From positions 1 through 64,000 of the forward strand of contig CAYROO010000003.1 of assembly GCA_964425915.1 (NCBI GenBank): a DNA stretch of 64,000 nt. The letters are read 5' to 3'. The DNA comes from Polycyclovorans sp964425915 (GTDB lineage: Bacteria; Pseudomonadota; Gammaproteobacteria; Nevskiales; Nevskiaceae). Shown one piece after another: positions 7,747 to 16,576 of the stretch; within the stretch, counting starts at the first letter, position 1, and each line of letters opens with the position of its first letter. The notes under the pieces are model-generated. The model had not been told where the DNA came from, ran no database searches, and saw only the letters and a program-made list of their open reading frames with translations. The position numbers were made by a program, and so were the translations under genes.

Positions 7747-8340
7747 ATGAAACGTAGCCCTGCCCTTGCCGAACATCGCCAGAGCCTGTCCGCCACGGAC
7801 TGGGCCGACGCCGCGCTGGAAGCCATGGCCCAGGGCGGCCTTGAAGCCGTGGCGGTGGAGCCGCTGGCGCGCCGACTGGGCGTCACCAAGGGCAGTTTCT
7901 ACTGGCACTTCGCCAACCGCGAAGCACTATTACAGGCGGCGCTGTCACGCTGGGAGCAGCAGGAAACCGATGAGATCCTGCGACGTGTGGGCCCGGAGCC
8001 CGATCCCTACGAACGCATCGTCAAGGTGTTCAAGGCGGCCAATTCCAGCTATCGGTCCGGGCGGCTGTACCTGGCCATTGCCGCCGCCGAGGACCATCCG
8101 TCAGTGGCCGAAGTGGTGCGCCGGGTGTCGGAACGCCGGATCGGCTACCTTGACGAGTGTTATCGCGCCCTGGGTTTTGCACCTGCATCCGCGCGCCAAT
8201 GGGCGCTGTTCGCCTATGCCACCTTCATGGGCAATCTGCAGATCCGCCGCGACACCCCAGATGCCATGCCGCAGGGGCCGGCCTTCAGCGACTACCTGAA
8301 ACTCATGATCCGTACGCTCATCCCCCGAGGAGGAACCTGA
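7747..8340 (+). CDS. TetR-family transcriptional regulator of fadE
   Basis: A 197-residue repressor with an N-terminal TetR helix-turn-helix, from about residue 18 to 65. It includes GLEAVAVEPLARRLGVTKGSF followed by YWHFANREALLQAAL, the signature recognition-helix region. The C-terminal part is a helical ligand-binding domain. The gene ends one base before fadE begins, so it very probably controls that gene and itself through the palindrome at 7703-7720. An acyl-CoA is the likely inducer, by analogy with TetR-type fatty-acid regulators; the sequence does not show it. Confidence 0.85.
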   Translation: MKRSPALAEHRQSLSATDWADAALEAMAQGGLEAVAVEPLARRLGVTKGSFYWHFANREALLQAALSRWEQQETDEILRRVGPEPDPYERIVKVFKAANSSYRSGRLYLAIAAAEDHPSVAEVVRRVSERRIGYLDECYRALGFAPASARQWALFAYATFMGNLQIRRDTPDAMPQGPAFSDYLKLMIRTLIPRGGT

Positions 8341-8341
8341 C

Positions 8342-10816
8342 ATGCTCACGCTCTCGCTCGTCATTGCCGTGGCCCTGTTGTGCTGGGCACTGGCCTTTAT
8401 CGGTGTCCCGCTGATCGTCTGGACGTTGGCCGCCGGGCTGCTGCCGCTGGGCCTGTTTGCCGCGAAGCTGCTCGGCCCACTGGGCTTGGGCATTGCGCTG
8501 GCGATCTGGTTGCCGGTTGCCGTGCTGTTGAACCTGCGCCCGCTGCGGCGGGCGCTGATCACACAGCCGATCTTCACCGCCTTCAAACGGGTGTTGCCGG
8601 AGATGTCCTCAACCGAGCGCGAAGCGCTGGAGGCTGGCGATGTCTGGTGGGAAGGCGAGATGTTTCGCGGCCGCCCCGACTGGCAGCAACTCAAGACCTT
8701 TCAGTACACCGCGCTGACCGAAGAGGAACAGCGCTTCCTCGACACCGAATGCGAGGCGTTGTGCCGTCTCTGTGACGACTGGAAGATTGAGTTCGAAGAC
8801 AAGGACCTGCCGCCCGAAGCCTGGCAGTACATCAAGGACAAAGGCTTCCTCGCCATGCTCATCAAGAAGGAGTACGGCGGCCTTGGCTTCTCCGCGGTGG
8901 CGCAGTCTGCGGTGGTTTCGAAGTTGGCGACCAAGAGCATCAGTCTGGCGGTCACCGTGATGGTGCCCAACTCACTGGGCCCCGGCGAACTGCTGATGCA
9001 CTACGGCACTGACGCCCAGAAGCAGTTCTGGTTGCCGCGCCTGGTTCGCGGCGAGGACATCCCCTGCTTCGGCCTGACCGGGCCGGAGGTGGGCTCCGAT
9101 GCCACCGCCATGCCGGACAATGGCGTCATCTGCTATGGCGAGCATCAGGGCCAGAAAACGCTGGGCGTACGCCTCAACTTTTCCAAGCGCTGGATCACCC
9201 TGGCGCCGGTGGCGACCGTGATTGGTCTGGCGTTCAAACTGCGCGACCCGGATGGTCTGCTCGGCGACGGGCGCCAGCCCGAGCTGGGCATCACCTGCGC
9301 GCTGATTCCGGCGAACCACCCGGGGGTCCGTATCGGCCGCCGTCACTACCCGGGCGCTGCCTTCCACAACGGCCCGATTTTCGGCAAGGATGTGTTCATC
9401 CCGCTGGACTGGATCATCGGCGGTCCACAAATGGCCGGTAAGGGCTGGCGCATGTTGGTCGAGTGCCTGTCGGCGGGCCGTGGCATTTCGCTGCCGGCGC
9501 TCGCCACTGCGGCCGGCCAGGCGAGTTATCGCATGGTCGGCGCGTTCGCACGCATCCGTCGCCAGTTCAAGCTCAACATCGGCAAGTTCGAGGGCGTCCA
9601 GGAGGCCACCGGTCGCATCGCCGGTCTCACCTATACGCTGGAGGCCACCCGCCTGCTGACGGCGTCGGCGGTGGATCACTGCGCGCCCAGCGTGGTGACC
9701 GCCATCGCCAAGTACCACATGACCGAAATGATGCGGCGCGTGGTGAACGACAGCATGGATGTGTTCAGTGGCCGTGGCGTCCAGCAGGGGCCGCGCAACC
9801 CCCTGGCCACCGCCTACAAGGCGGCGCCGATCGCGATCACGGTGGAGGGTGCCAACATTCTCACCCGTAACCTGATGATCTTCGGCCAGGGCGCCATCCG
9901 CTGCCATCCCTATGTGTTCCCGGAGATGGAAGCGGCCCGCAATGATGACCTCGCCGCCTTCGACAAGCTGCTGTTCCAGCACATGGGCTACTCGGTGAAT
10001 CGCGCTGTACGCGCGCTGACGCATGGTCTGACCGGCAGCCGTCTGGCCGGCAGCCCGACACCGGGGCCGATGGCCGACTACGCCCGGCAGCTGGAACGGA
10101 TGAGTGCTTCGCTGGCTTTCGTCGCCGACATGACCATGGGCATTCTCGGCGGTGATCTCAAGCGTAAGGAACGCCTGTCGGCGCGCCTCGGCGACGTGTT
10201 GAGCCATCTGTACATGGGCTCAGCCGTGATCCGCTACCACCTGGAATATGGCGACGCCGAGGGCGAGCTTGCCCACGCCCGCTGGGCACTGGACAACGCC
10301 CTGTTCGAGATCGGCCGGGCGTTCGAGGGCTTCTTCGACAACTTCCCCGTCCGCGGCGCCGCCTGGTTGATGCGTCGGGTGGTATTCCCCTTGGGCAACC
10401 CCTATCGCGCCGTGGATGACGCGCTCAACGGCACCGTCGCCGACCAGCTGATGGTGCCGGGTGCCTTGCGTGACCGGTTGAGCGCCCTGGTCTACCGCAA
10501 CGGCCCACAGGATGACCCCATCGTCCGCCTGGAGCGCTGCTTTGACGCGCTGGTGGCGGTGGAACCGGTCTACCTGCGCTTCTACAAGCTTGCGGCGGGG
10601 GGTGAGCTAGCCGGCCAGACCGTCGCTGAACAGATCGACAGCGCCGTCAGTGGCGGCCACCTCAGTGCTGAGGAAGCAGAACAGGTGCGCGCCTACGATG
10701 CGCTGCGCTACGACGCCATCCTGACGGACGACTTCACCAAGGACTACATCGCGGGTGACTTCAGCGCCCGTTCGGCGGAGGTGGTGAAGATGACACGGGA
10801 AGCCCGGGTGGCGTAG
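8342..10816 (+). CDS. fadE: Acyl-CoA dehydrogenase FadE
   Basis: Catalyses the first step of fatty-acid beta-oxidation, acyl-CoA to trans-2-enoyl-CoA, using FAD. The 824-residue length and two N-terminal hydrophobic segments (residues 1-65) are typical of the FadE type and not of the short 380-residue dehydrogenases. The core shows CFGLTGPEVGSDA near residue 240, KRWITLAPVATVIGLAFKL near 281 and SGRGVQQGPRNP near 476. ATG 8342 is preceded by AGGAGGA, a strong ribosome-binding site. It follows the TetR gene by one base, so the two are one operon. Confidence 0.95.
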   Translation: MLTLSLVIAVALLCWALAFIGVPLIVWTLAAGLLPLGLFAAKLLGPLGLGIALAIWLPVAVLLNLRPLRRALITQPIFTAFKRVLPEMSSTEREALEAGDVWWEGEMFRGRPDWQQLKTFQYTALTEEEQRFLDTECEALCRLCDDWKIEFEDKDLPPEAWQYIKDKGFLAMLIKKEYGGLGFSAVAQSAVVSKLATKSISLAVTVMVPNSLGPGELLMHYGTDAQKQFWLPRLVRGEDIPCFGLTGPEVGSDATAMPDNGVICYGEHQGQKTLGVRLNFSKRWITLAPVATVIGLAFKLRDPDGLLGDGRQPELGITCALIPANHPGVRIGRRHYPGAAFHNGPIFGKDVFIPLDWIIGGPQMAGKGWRMLVECLSAGRGISLPALATAAGQASYRMVGAFARIRRQFKLNIGKFEGVQEATGRIAGLTYTLEATRLLTASAVDHCAPSVVTAIAKYHMTEMMRRVVNDSMDVFSGRGVQQGPRNPLATAYKAAPIAITVEGANILTRNLMIFGQGAIRCHPYVFPEMEAARNDDLAAFDKLLFQHMGYSVNRAVRALTHGLTGSRLAGSPTPGPMADYARQLERMSASLAFVADMTMGILGGDLKRKERLSARLGDVLSHLYMGSAVIRYHLEYGDAEGELAHARWALDNALFEIGRAFEGFFDNFPVRGAAWLMRRVVFPLGNPYRAVDDALNGTVADQLMVPGALRDRLSALVYRNGPQDDPIVRLERCFDALVAVEPVYLRFYKLAAGGELAGQTVAEQIDSAVSGGHLSAEEAEQVRAYDALRYDAILTDDFTKDYIAGDFSARSAEVVKMTREARVA

Positions 10817-10870
10817 CGCGGCGGCGCCGGGGTACGGCCTTTCGCAACGCGACGACAAGCAGGACGCGCT

Positions 10871-11257
10871 TCAGTCGACCAGCGCAGTCTCCACCGAAAT
10901 CGCCTTGTGCAGCAGGCGATGAATCGGGCACTTGTTGGCGATGCCCAACAGGTAGGTCCGCTGCTCGGCGTCGAGCGCGCCGACCAGGCGGATCTGCCGG
11001 GTCATGCGGTAGTGCTCAGGGTCTTCGTCGCGGCCGATCTCCACCTGCACATCATCCAACGGCATGCCCTTGCGCTGGGCCACCATCAACACCGTCATCG
11101 CGGTGCAGGCGGCCAGCGCCGCGTCAAAGAAATCATGCGGATCAGGCCCCATGCCATCGCCGCCCTGGGCAGGCTGGGCATCGGCCAACAGACGATGACC
11201 GGCCGCCTCGATGACCAGGGCGACATTGCCTTCCGCACTTTTGAGGGCTTTAACCAC
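10871..11257 (-). CDS. OsmC-family peroxiredoxin-like protein
   Basis: From GTG 11257 the protein is 128 residues. The OsmC/Ohr family uses two cysteines to reduce organic hydroperoxides, and both are here: C51 in FFDAALAACTAMT and C110 in ANKCPIHRLL. It is most like the YhfA/OsmC subgroup rather than Ohr. The frame is open to 11299, but that extension runs into murU; GTG 11257 overlaps the murU stop by 8 bp and gives the normal family N-terminus. It is the last gene of an amgK-murU-osmC operon. Confidence 0.82.
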   Translation of the reverse strand: MVKALKSAEGNVALVIEAAGHRLLADAQPAQGGDGMGPDPHDFFDAALAACTAMTVLMVAQRKGMPLDDVQVEIGRDEDPEHYRMTRQIRLVGALDAEQRTYLLGIANKCPIHRLLHKAISVETALVD

Positions 11258-11918
11258 GCTGCTTCTCCAGTTGTGCCAAGCGTTCGGGCGTGCCCACATC
11301 GGACCATCGCCCGGAAAAGAGTTCAGCGGTCACCTGCCCGCGGCCGGCGGCCTTGCGCAACAACGGCGCGAGGCGGAAGGCCCCTTTTGGGCAGCCCTCG
11401 AACAGAGCGGGATGCAGGACGGAAATGCCGCTGAAGGTATAGCTGGGCCCGGCATCGACCACCCGCGAGGCGACGAAGCCGAAGTCGCCCTTGGGGTTAT
11501 GGGCCGGGTTGGGCACCAGCACGAGGTGCGCGAGATCGTTGCCGGGCAAGGACATTCGCGCCAGCCGCTTCCAGTCGAACCCGGTGACGTGCACGTCGCC
11601 GTTGACCACCAGAAACTCATCCTCTCCCAGCAGCGGCAGCGCTGCCGCAAGGCCGCCACCCGTCTCCAGCGCGGGCCAGCCTTCGTGCTGCCACTGAATC
11701 CGGACCCCGTGACTGCGGCCGTCCTGCAGCCGCGCTTCGAGTTGCTCGCCGAGCCACCCGGTGTTGATCACCACATCGCGGATTCCGGCGCGCGCCAGCG
11801 CCCGCAGGTGATGCACCACCAAGGGCGCACCCTGCACCTCGATCAAGGGCTTCGGCAGGGTGTCGGTGAGCGGGCGCAGGCGGCTGCCACGGCCGGCACA
11901 CAGGAGCATCGCCTTCAT
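11250..11918 (-). CDS. murU: N-acetylmuramate alpha-1-phosphate uridylyltransferase
   Basis: Forms UDP-MurNAc from MurNAc-1-phosphate and UTP in the cell-wall recycling route that bypasses MurA, the fosfomycin target. The 222-residue protein has the nucleotidyltransferase fold with CAGRGSRLRPLT at residues 7-18, PKPLIEV near 22, GGGLAAALPLL near 87 and VVNGDVH near 103. Its ATG overlaps the amgK stop by 4 bp, the standard amgK-murU arrangement. Confidence 0.93.
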   Translation of the reverse strand: MKAMLLCAGRGSRLRPLTDTLPKPLIEVQGAPLVVHHLRALARAGIRDVVINTGWLGEQLEARLQDGRSHGVRIQWQHEGWPALETGGGLAAALPLLGEDEFLVVNGDVHVTGFDWKRLARMSLPGNDLAHLVLVPNPAHNPKGDFGFVASRVVDAGPSYTFSGISVLHPALFEGCPKGAFRLAPLLRKAAGRGQVTAELFSGRWSDVGTPERLAQLEKQRG

Positions 11919-12901
11919 GGCGCCAATCCCAGCGAATCGAACAGACGCATCAGGGGTGCCAGCGCCGGATCGACCCGGCCGCGTTGTCGAAGGTAGCCGA
12001 TGAAACGCGGCGCATCTTGCAGATACTGGGGTTTGCCGTCGCGGTAGCGAATGCGGGCAAAGATGCCCAGTACCTTCAAGTGACGCTGGCTGCCCATGCG
12101 CTCGGCCTGCTGGCGAAAGCGATCCAGGTCCGGCCCCACCGGCAAGCCTGCCGCCCGCGCCAGCTGCCAGTACCGCGCCAATGCATCGTCGACCAGGACC
12201 TGTGGCCAGCTCAGGAAGGCGTCCTTGAACAGGGAGATCACGTCGTAGCTGATCGGGCCCATGACGGCATCCTGATAGTCGAGCACCCCGGGATCTGGTG
12301 TGCTGTCCATCAGGTTGCGGGGCATGAAGTCACGGTGCACGAATACCTGGGGCTGGGTCAGCGCATTGTCCAGCAACTGTGCGCAAGTCTCGTCCCACAA
12401 CCCGGCCTCCTCGGCAGAGAAGGCGCGTCCAAGATGATGGCCGACAAACCATTCCGGAAACAGCGCCAGCTCGCGGGACAACAGGTCCCGGTCGTACACC
12501 GGCAACACGCCCGGTCGGCTGGCCTGCTGCCACGTCACCAGACAGCGCAGTGCGGCATCGAAGCGCGCGCTGGCGTTGTCCGGCGTCAGCACCTGCAGCC
12601 AGGTGCGCGTGCCGAGATCGCTCAACAGCAGGTACCCTCGCGGCAAGTCCTGCGCCAGTACCTGGGGCACGTGGACCCCGGCGTTCGCCATCAAGGCGGT
12701 GACCTGCAGAAAGGGTCGGCAATCCTCGCTTGCCGGGGGTGCGTCCATCACCACCCAGCTGTGGTCACCGTCGCGAAGCCGGAAGTAGCGACGAAAACTG
12801 GCGTCGGCCGATGCCGGCGCAAATTCGGCCTGGGGTCGTGCCAGCTGTTGCCGCGCCCAGTCGCGCGCCGCCCGTGCACGTTCATCAAGAGGGGTGTCCA
12901 T
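11915..12901 (-). CDS. amgK: N-acetylmuramate/N-acetylglucosamine anomeric kinase
   Basis: Phosphorylates the anomeric carbon of MurNAc and GlcNAc, feeding MurU in peptidoglycan recycling. The 328-residue protein has the aminoglycoside-phosphotransferase fold: FRRYFRL near residue 40, the catalytic VHRDFMPRNLM segment (HRD and N) and the metal-binding LDYQDAVMGP segment. The start at 12901 is chosen because the protein then begins MDTPLDERARAARDW; a longer open frame runs through lptD on the other strand and is spurious. Its ATG lies head to head with a possible lptD start. Confidence 0.92.
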   Translation of the reverse strand: MDTPLDERARAARDWARQQLARPQAEFAPASADASFRRYFRLRDGDHSWVVMDAPPASEDCRPFLQVTALMANAGVHVPQVLAQDLPRGYLLLSDLGTRTWLQVLTPDNASARFDAALRCLVTWQQASRPGVLPVYDRDLLSRELALFPEWFVGHHLGRAFSAEEAGLWDETCAQLLDNALTQPQVFVHRDFMPRNLMDSTPDPGVLDYQDAVMGPISYDVISLFKDAFLSWPQVLVDDALARYWQLARAAGLPVGPDLDRFRQQAERMGSQRHLKVLGIFARIRYRDGKPQYLQDAPRFIGYLRQRGRVDPALAPLMRLFDSLGLAP

Positions 12902-12945
12902 GACCGCTAGTGTATGCGTCCCCGCCGGCAGCTCGGAGATCCGCG

Positions 12946-12974
12946 TTGCGCTGGCGAGCCTCGCTGCCGATACT
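12946..12974 (+). promoter_or_regulatory. Possible lptD promoter
   Basis: TTGCGC (12946-12951) and GATACT (12969-12974) are separated by 17 bp, giving a start site near 12981, about 20 bases before the GTG chosen for lptD. No clear sigma-E-type element was seen, although lptD is sigma-E controlled in E. coli. If lptD actually starts at 12900, this lies inside the gene. Confidence 0.35.
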
Positions 12975-13001
12975 GCGCGCCAGCCCATTCGCCCTGCCGC
13001 T

Positions 13002-15173
13002 GTGTCACGTTCTCTGTTCCTTCCGGTCGCGGCCGGCCTGTTGCTCATTGCCGGCGCTGCCTGGGCCGAGGAAGGGGTCTGCCCGCAACTGGACCTGATG
13101 GCGGAGGCCCCTGCGCTGGGCGATGGCAGCCCCGAGCTGCGCCTGAGCGCCGATGACGTCGACTTGGTCGAGGGCGGGATCTCGCGCCTCACCGGGACGG
13201 TCGAGCTGCGCCAGGCCGACCGTGTCTTCAGCGCCGAGGCGCTGGAGTATGAGGAAGGACAAAACCGGGTCCGGGTCGGCGTTGAATCGACCTTCCGCAA
13301 CCCGGAGCTGTTGATTCGCAGCCAGTCGGCCGAGTTCGACCTGCTGGAAGAGTCGGGAGAGTTTCGCAACACCCGCTTCACCTTGCCCGAGCGGGCGGCG
13401 CGCGGCGGGGCCGAGCGAATTCGCCTTACCAAGGATGGTGGCACCACCCTGAGCGGCGCGCGCTACACCACCTGCGCGCCGGACTCGGAAGCCTGGTTCA
13501 TCGAGGCCAGCGAAATCCATCTGAACCAGGACAGTGGCCTTGGCACGGCGAAACATGCCCGCATCCGTTTCGGTGGGGTGCCGATCCTCTACCTGCCCTA
13601 TTTTCAGTTCCCGATCGACGGCCAGCGCCGTTCCGGCCTGCTGTTCCCGACGGTGGGGCAGTCGGACCAGACCGGTTTTGATGCCCGCTGGCCGGTCTAT
13701 CTGAACCTGGCGCCGAACTACGATGCCACGATCACGCCACGCTACATGTCGGATCGCGGTCTGATGCTGATGAGCGAGGGCCGCTATCTGATGTCGCGCG
13801 GCGAAGGCTTCATGGGCTTCGACACGCTGCCGCAGGACCGGGCGGCCAGCGACGAGGACCGCAATTACTTCCGTGCCGAACACCGCGGACTGATCAATGA
13901 CCGGCTGGCCGTCGACATGCGCTTCGCCGAAATCAGTGACCGCCAGTATTTTGAGGATTTCGGTGGCGACATCGACCTGTCGGCCATCACCCATCTGGAA
14001 CGCAGCGCCCGCCTCACCTATCAGGCGCCGGCGTCCTATACCCTGCAGGCGCTGGTGCAGGACTACCAGACCATCGCCGCCAACCTGCAGCCCATCGACG
14101 AGCCCTACCGGCGGCTTCCGCAGATCCGATTCAGCGCCCTGACTCAGCGGGCACTGTTTCACACCCGCGCCGGCGTTCGCTCCGAGTACGTCAACTTTGC
14201 CCGCGATGATTCGATCGAGGGTCAACGCGTCGACCTGCGGCCGTTCCTGCGCTTCGAACGGGACGAGCTGAGCCGCTATGTGGTGGCAGAGCTGGACTAC
14301 CGGTATACCGGTTACCAGCTGTCCCAGGGGGTCGCCGGCACCAGCACCCCGGACCGCAGCCTGCCGTCGCTGGGGGTCGAGGGCGGCCTGCGCTTCGAGC
14401 GGGTCACCGAGGGGGGCAGCCTGCAAACCCTTGAGCCCCGCGCCTACTATTTGTATGTGCCCTTCCGCGACCAGGATGCCCTGCCGCTGTTTGACGCCGG
14501 AGAGCCGGACTTCGACTTCACCCAGCTGTTTGCGCGCAATCGCTACTCGGGCGAAGACCGGGTGTCGGACGCGCATCATGTCGCCATGGCGGCCACCACC
14601 CGCCTGCTTGACCCCGAAAGCGGCCAGGTGCGGTGGACGGCCAGCCTGGGGCAGCTGTACCGAATCCAGGCGCCGCGGGTGGACCTGCCGGGCTTCCAGA
14701 CGCCCGATGCGGGTGCCACGGACTTCATCGCCAGTGTTGACTACCGCTTGTCGCGACGCATCAGCGCCAGCGCCGCCAGCCAGTGGTCGCCAGACGAAAA
14801 CCAGTTCGACCGCAGCCGTGTCGCGCTGCGCTATCGCGAAGGTGGGCGAGACGTACAGGTGGGCTACCGCTATCGCGCCGAATTGTTGGAGCAGGTCGAT
14901 ATCGCCGCCCAGATGCCGATTGCAGCCGGCTTCTCGACCTCCGGACGCTGGCGCTATTCGCTGGCCGAGCATCAGAGTCTCGACCTGTTCACCGGCATCG
15001 GCTACGAAACCTGCTGCTGGGCGGTAAACGCCGCCTATCGCCGCTACATCGCCGACACCGCCGGCAACTACAACAGTGGCGTATACCTGCAGCTGGAGCT
15101 CAAGGGCCTGACCCGCATCGGCGGCGGCCTGGAGGCCCTGCTACCCGGCGCCGCCCGTTCTGACCTGCCCTGA
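13002..15173 (+). CDS. lptD: LPS-assembly outer-membrane protein LptD
   Basis: An outer-membrane barrel that, with LptE, inserts lipopolysaccharide into the outer leaflet. The order is signal peptide (LFLPVAAGLLLIAGAAWA), an OstA-type periplasmic jellyroll from about residue 45 to 190 (ISRLTGTVELRQADRVFSAEALEYEE), and the large barrel (PYFQFPIDGQRRSGLLFPT near 205 onward). A conserved-looking CC pair sits near the C-terminus (ETCCWAVNAAYRR). GTG 13002 puts the signal peptide at the N-terminus; an in-frame ATG at 12900 would add 34 residues with no known role and overlap the amgK start. The gene leads an lptD-surA-pdxA-rsmA cluster, the common gammaproteobacterial order. Confidence 0.9.
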   Translation: MSRSLFLPVAAGLLLIAGAAWAEEGVCPQLDLMAEAPALGDGSPELRLSADDVDLVEGGISRLTGTVELRQADRVFSAEALEYEEGQNRVRVGVESTFRNPELLIRSQSAEFDLLEESGEFRNTRFTLPERAARGGAERIRLTKDGGTTLSGARYTTCAPDSEAWFIEASEIHLNQDSGLGTAKHARIRFGGVPILYLPYFQFPIDGQRRSGLLFPTVGQSDQTGFDARWPVYLNLAPNYDATITPRYMSDRGLMLMSEGRYLMSRGEGFMGFDTLPQDRAASDEDRNYFRAEHRGLINDRLAVDMRFAEISDRQYFEDFGGDIDLSAITHLERSARLTYQAPASYTLQALVQDYQTIAANLQPIDEPYRRLPQIRFSALTQRALFHTRAGVRSEYVNFARDDSIEGQRVDLRPFLRFERDELSRYVVAELDYRYTGYQLSQGVAGTSTPDRSLPSLGVEGGLRFERVTEGGSLQTLEPRAYYLYVPFRDQDALPLFDAGEPDFDFTQLFARNRYSGEDRVSDAHHVAMAATTRLLDPESGQVRWTASLGQLYRIQAPRVDLPGFQTPDAGATDFIASVDYRLSRRISASAASQWSPDENQFDRSRVALRYREGGRDVQVGYRYRAELLEQVDIAAQMPIAAGFSTSGRWRYSLAEHQSLDLFTGIGYETCCWAVNAAYRRYIADTAGNYNSGVYLQLELKGLTRIGGGLEALLPGAARSDLP

Positions 15174-15245
15174 GTCCCCGCGGAACCCTGGGCGACCGCC
15201 CCCGTCCAAGGCCTTGGTGCTACGCTTGACGATCCTGAAGTGCAA

Positions 15246-16565
15246 ATGACTGCCATGTTCCCCTTTCAGAAAATCGGGTTGCTGATTGCCGCCCTGTTCG
15301 CTGTTTCCGTCCTGCCCCTGCGCGCTGCGGTCCCCCTCGACCGGATCGTGGTGGTGGTCAATGACGGCGTGATTCTGCAGACCGAGATCGATCGCGCCAT
15401 CGACGAGGCGCTGCAGCAGATTCGCGCGCGCGGCATGGCGACGCCGCCGGAAGACGCGCTACGCGCGCAGGTACTGGAACGTCTCATCCTGCAAAGACTG
15501 CAGACGCAGCGCGCCCAGCAGGCCGGGATCCGCATCGATGACAAGGAGCTCAACGAGGTTCTGACCCGGATCGCCCAACAGAACGGGATGACCCTGGCCC
15601 AGTTCGCCGAAGCCCTGCGCGCCGACGGGACCGACTACCTCGCCGTGCGCGAGCAGATCCGCGAGGAGATCTTGGTCAATCGGCTGCGCCAGCGGGAAGT
15701 GGATTCGCGGGTGACCGTCACCGACCAGGACATCGAACTGTTCCTCGCCAATCAGCCGGCCAACCCGGATGCCGAGTACCGGCTTGCACACATCCTCGTC
15801 AGCGTGCCCGACGGCGCCACACCGGAACAACGCGCCGCTGCCCGCGCCAAGATTGATGGCCTGCGCGCGCGCATCGTCGCCGGCGAGGACTTTGCCTCGA
15901 TCGCCGTGGCTGAATCCGACGGCCAGCAGGCGCTGCAAGGCGGCGACCTCGATTTTCGCGCGGCGGACGCCCTGCCCAGCTTGTTTGCCAGCACCGCGGC
16001 CAAGCTATCGGTGGGCGAGCTCAGCCCGGTACTGGAGACCGGCAACGGCTTCCACCTCGTACAACTCATGGATACCCGCGGTGCCGGCGAGCGGCAGACG
16101 GTGGAGGAAACCCACGCCCGTCACCTGCTGGTCGAGACCAATACCCTGCGTAACGAGGCACAGGCGGAGGCCCTGATCCGCGATCTGCATGATCGGGTGG
16201 TGGCGGGCGAAAGCATCGAAGCGCTGGCCGCCGAGTTCTCCGACGATCCCGGGTCCAAGAACAATGGCGGCGATCTCGGCTGGCAGCCTCCGGGGGTGTT
16301 CGACCCGAGCTTTCAGGCGGAAGTGGATGCCCTCGGACCTGGCGAACTGAGCGCCCCCTTCCAGACCCCGTTTGGCTGGCACATTGTCCGCGTCGAGGAA
16401 CGGCGCACCCGCGATGTCACCGAACTGGCCCGCCGCGGCCGTGCCCGTCAGGCCTTGCAGGAGCGCCGTGCCGCCGAGGAGTACGACACCTGGCTGCGGC
16501 GTCTGCGCGCCGAGGCCTACATTGAATACCGTCAGCGCGGCGATGGTGGCGACAACGCGTCCTGA
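15246..16565 (+). CDS. surA: Periplasmic chaperone and peptidyl-prolyl isomerase SurA
   Basis: Escorts unfolded outer-membrane proteins to the BAM complex. It has a signal peptide (residues about 4-28, ending RAA), a SurA N-terminal chaperone domain (PLDRIVVVVNDGVILQTEID onward), and two parvulin PPIase domains, one from about 170 to 270 (YRLAHILVSVPD) and one from about 280 to 385 (THARHLLVETNTLRN, GGDLGWQPPG). The length of 439 residues is normal. ATG 15246 was chosen; GTG 15240 and ATG 15255 are in frame nearby. It lies 72 bp after lptD, one of its known clients. Confidence 0.95.
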   Translation: MTAMFPFQKIGLLIAALFAVSVLPLRAAVPLDRIVVVVNDGVILQTEIDRAIDEALQQIRARGMATPPEDALRAQVLERLILQRLQTQRAQQAGIRIDDKELNEVLTRIAQQNGMTLAQFAEALRADGTDYLAVREQIREEILVNRLRQREVDSRVTVTDQDIELFLANQPANPDAEYRLAHILVSVPDGATPEQRAAARAKIDGLRARIVAGEDFASIAVAESDGQQALQGGDLDFRAADALPSLFASTAAKLSVGELSPVLETGNGFHLVQLMDTRGAGERQTVEETHARHLLVETNTLRNEAQAEALIRDLHDRVVAGESIEALAAEFSDDPGSKNNGGDLGWQPPGVFDPSFQAEVDALGPGELSAPFQTPFGWHIVRVEERRTRDVTELARRGRARQALQERRAAEEYDTWLRRLRAEAYIEYRQRGDGGDNAS

Positions 16566-16576
16566 TTCGGGCTGAC

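Noticed and set aside
13005..14972. A 655-codon minus-strand frame opposite lptD
   Set aside because: Antisense shadow. Composition is dominated by Gly, Gln, Arg and Ala without fold-like pattern; lptD explains the DNA.
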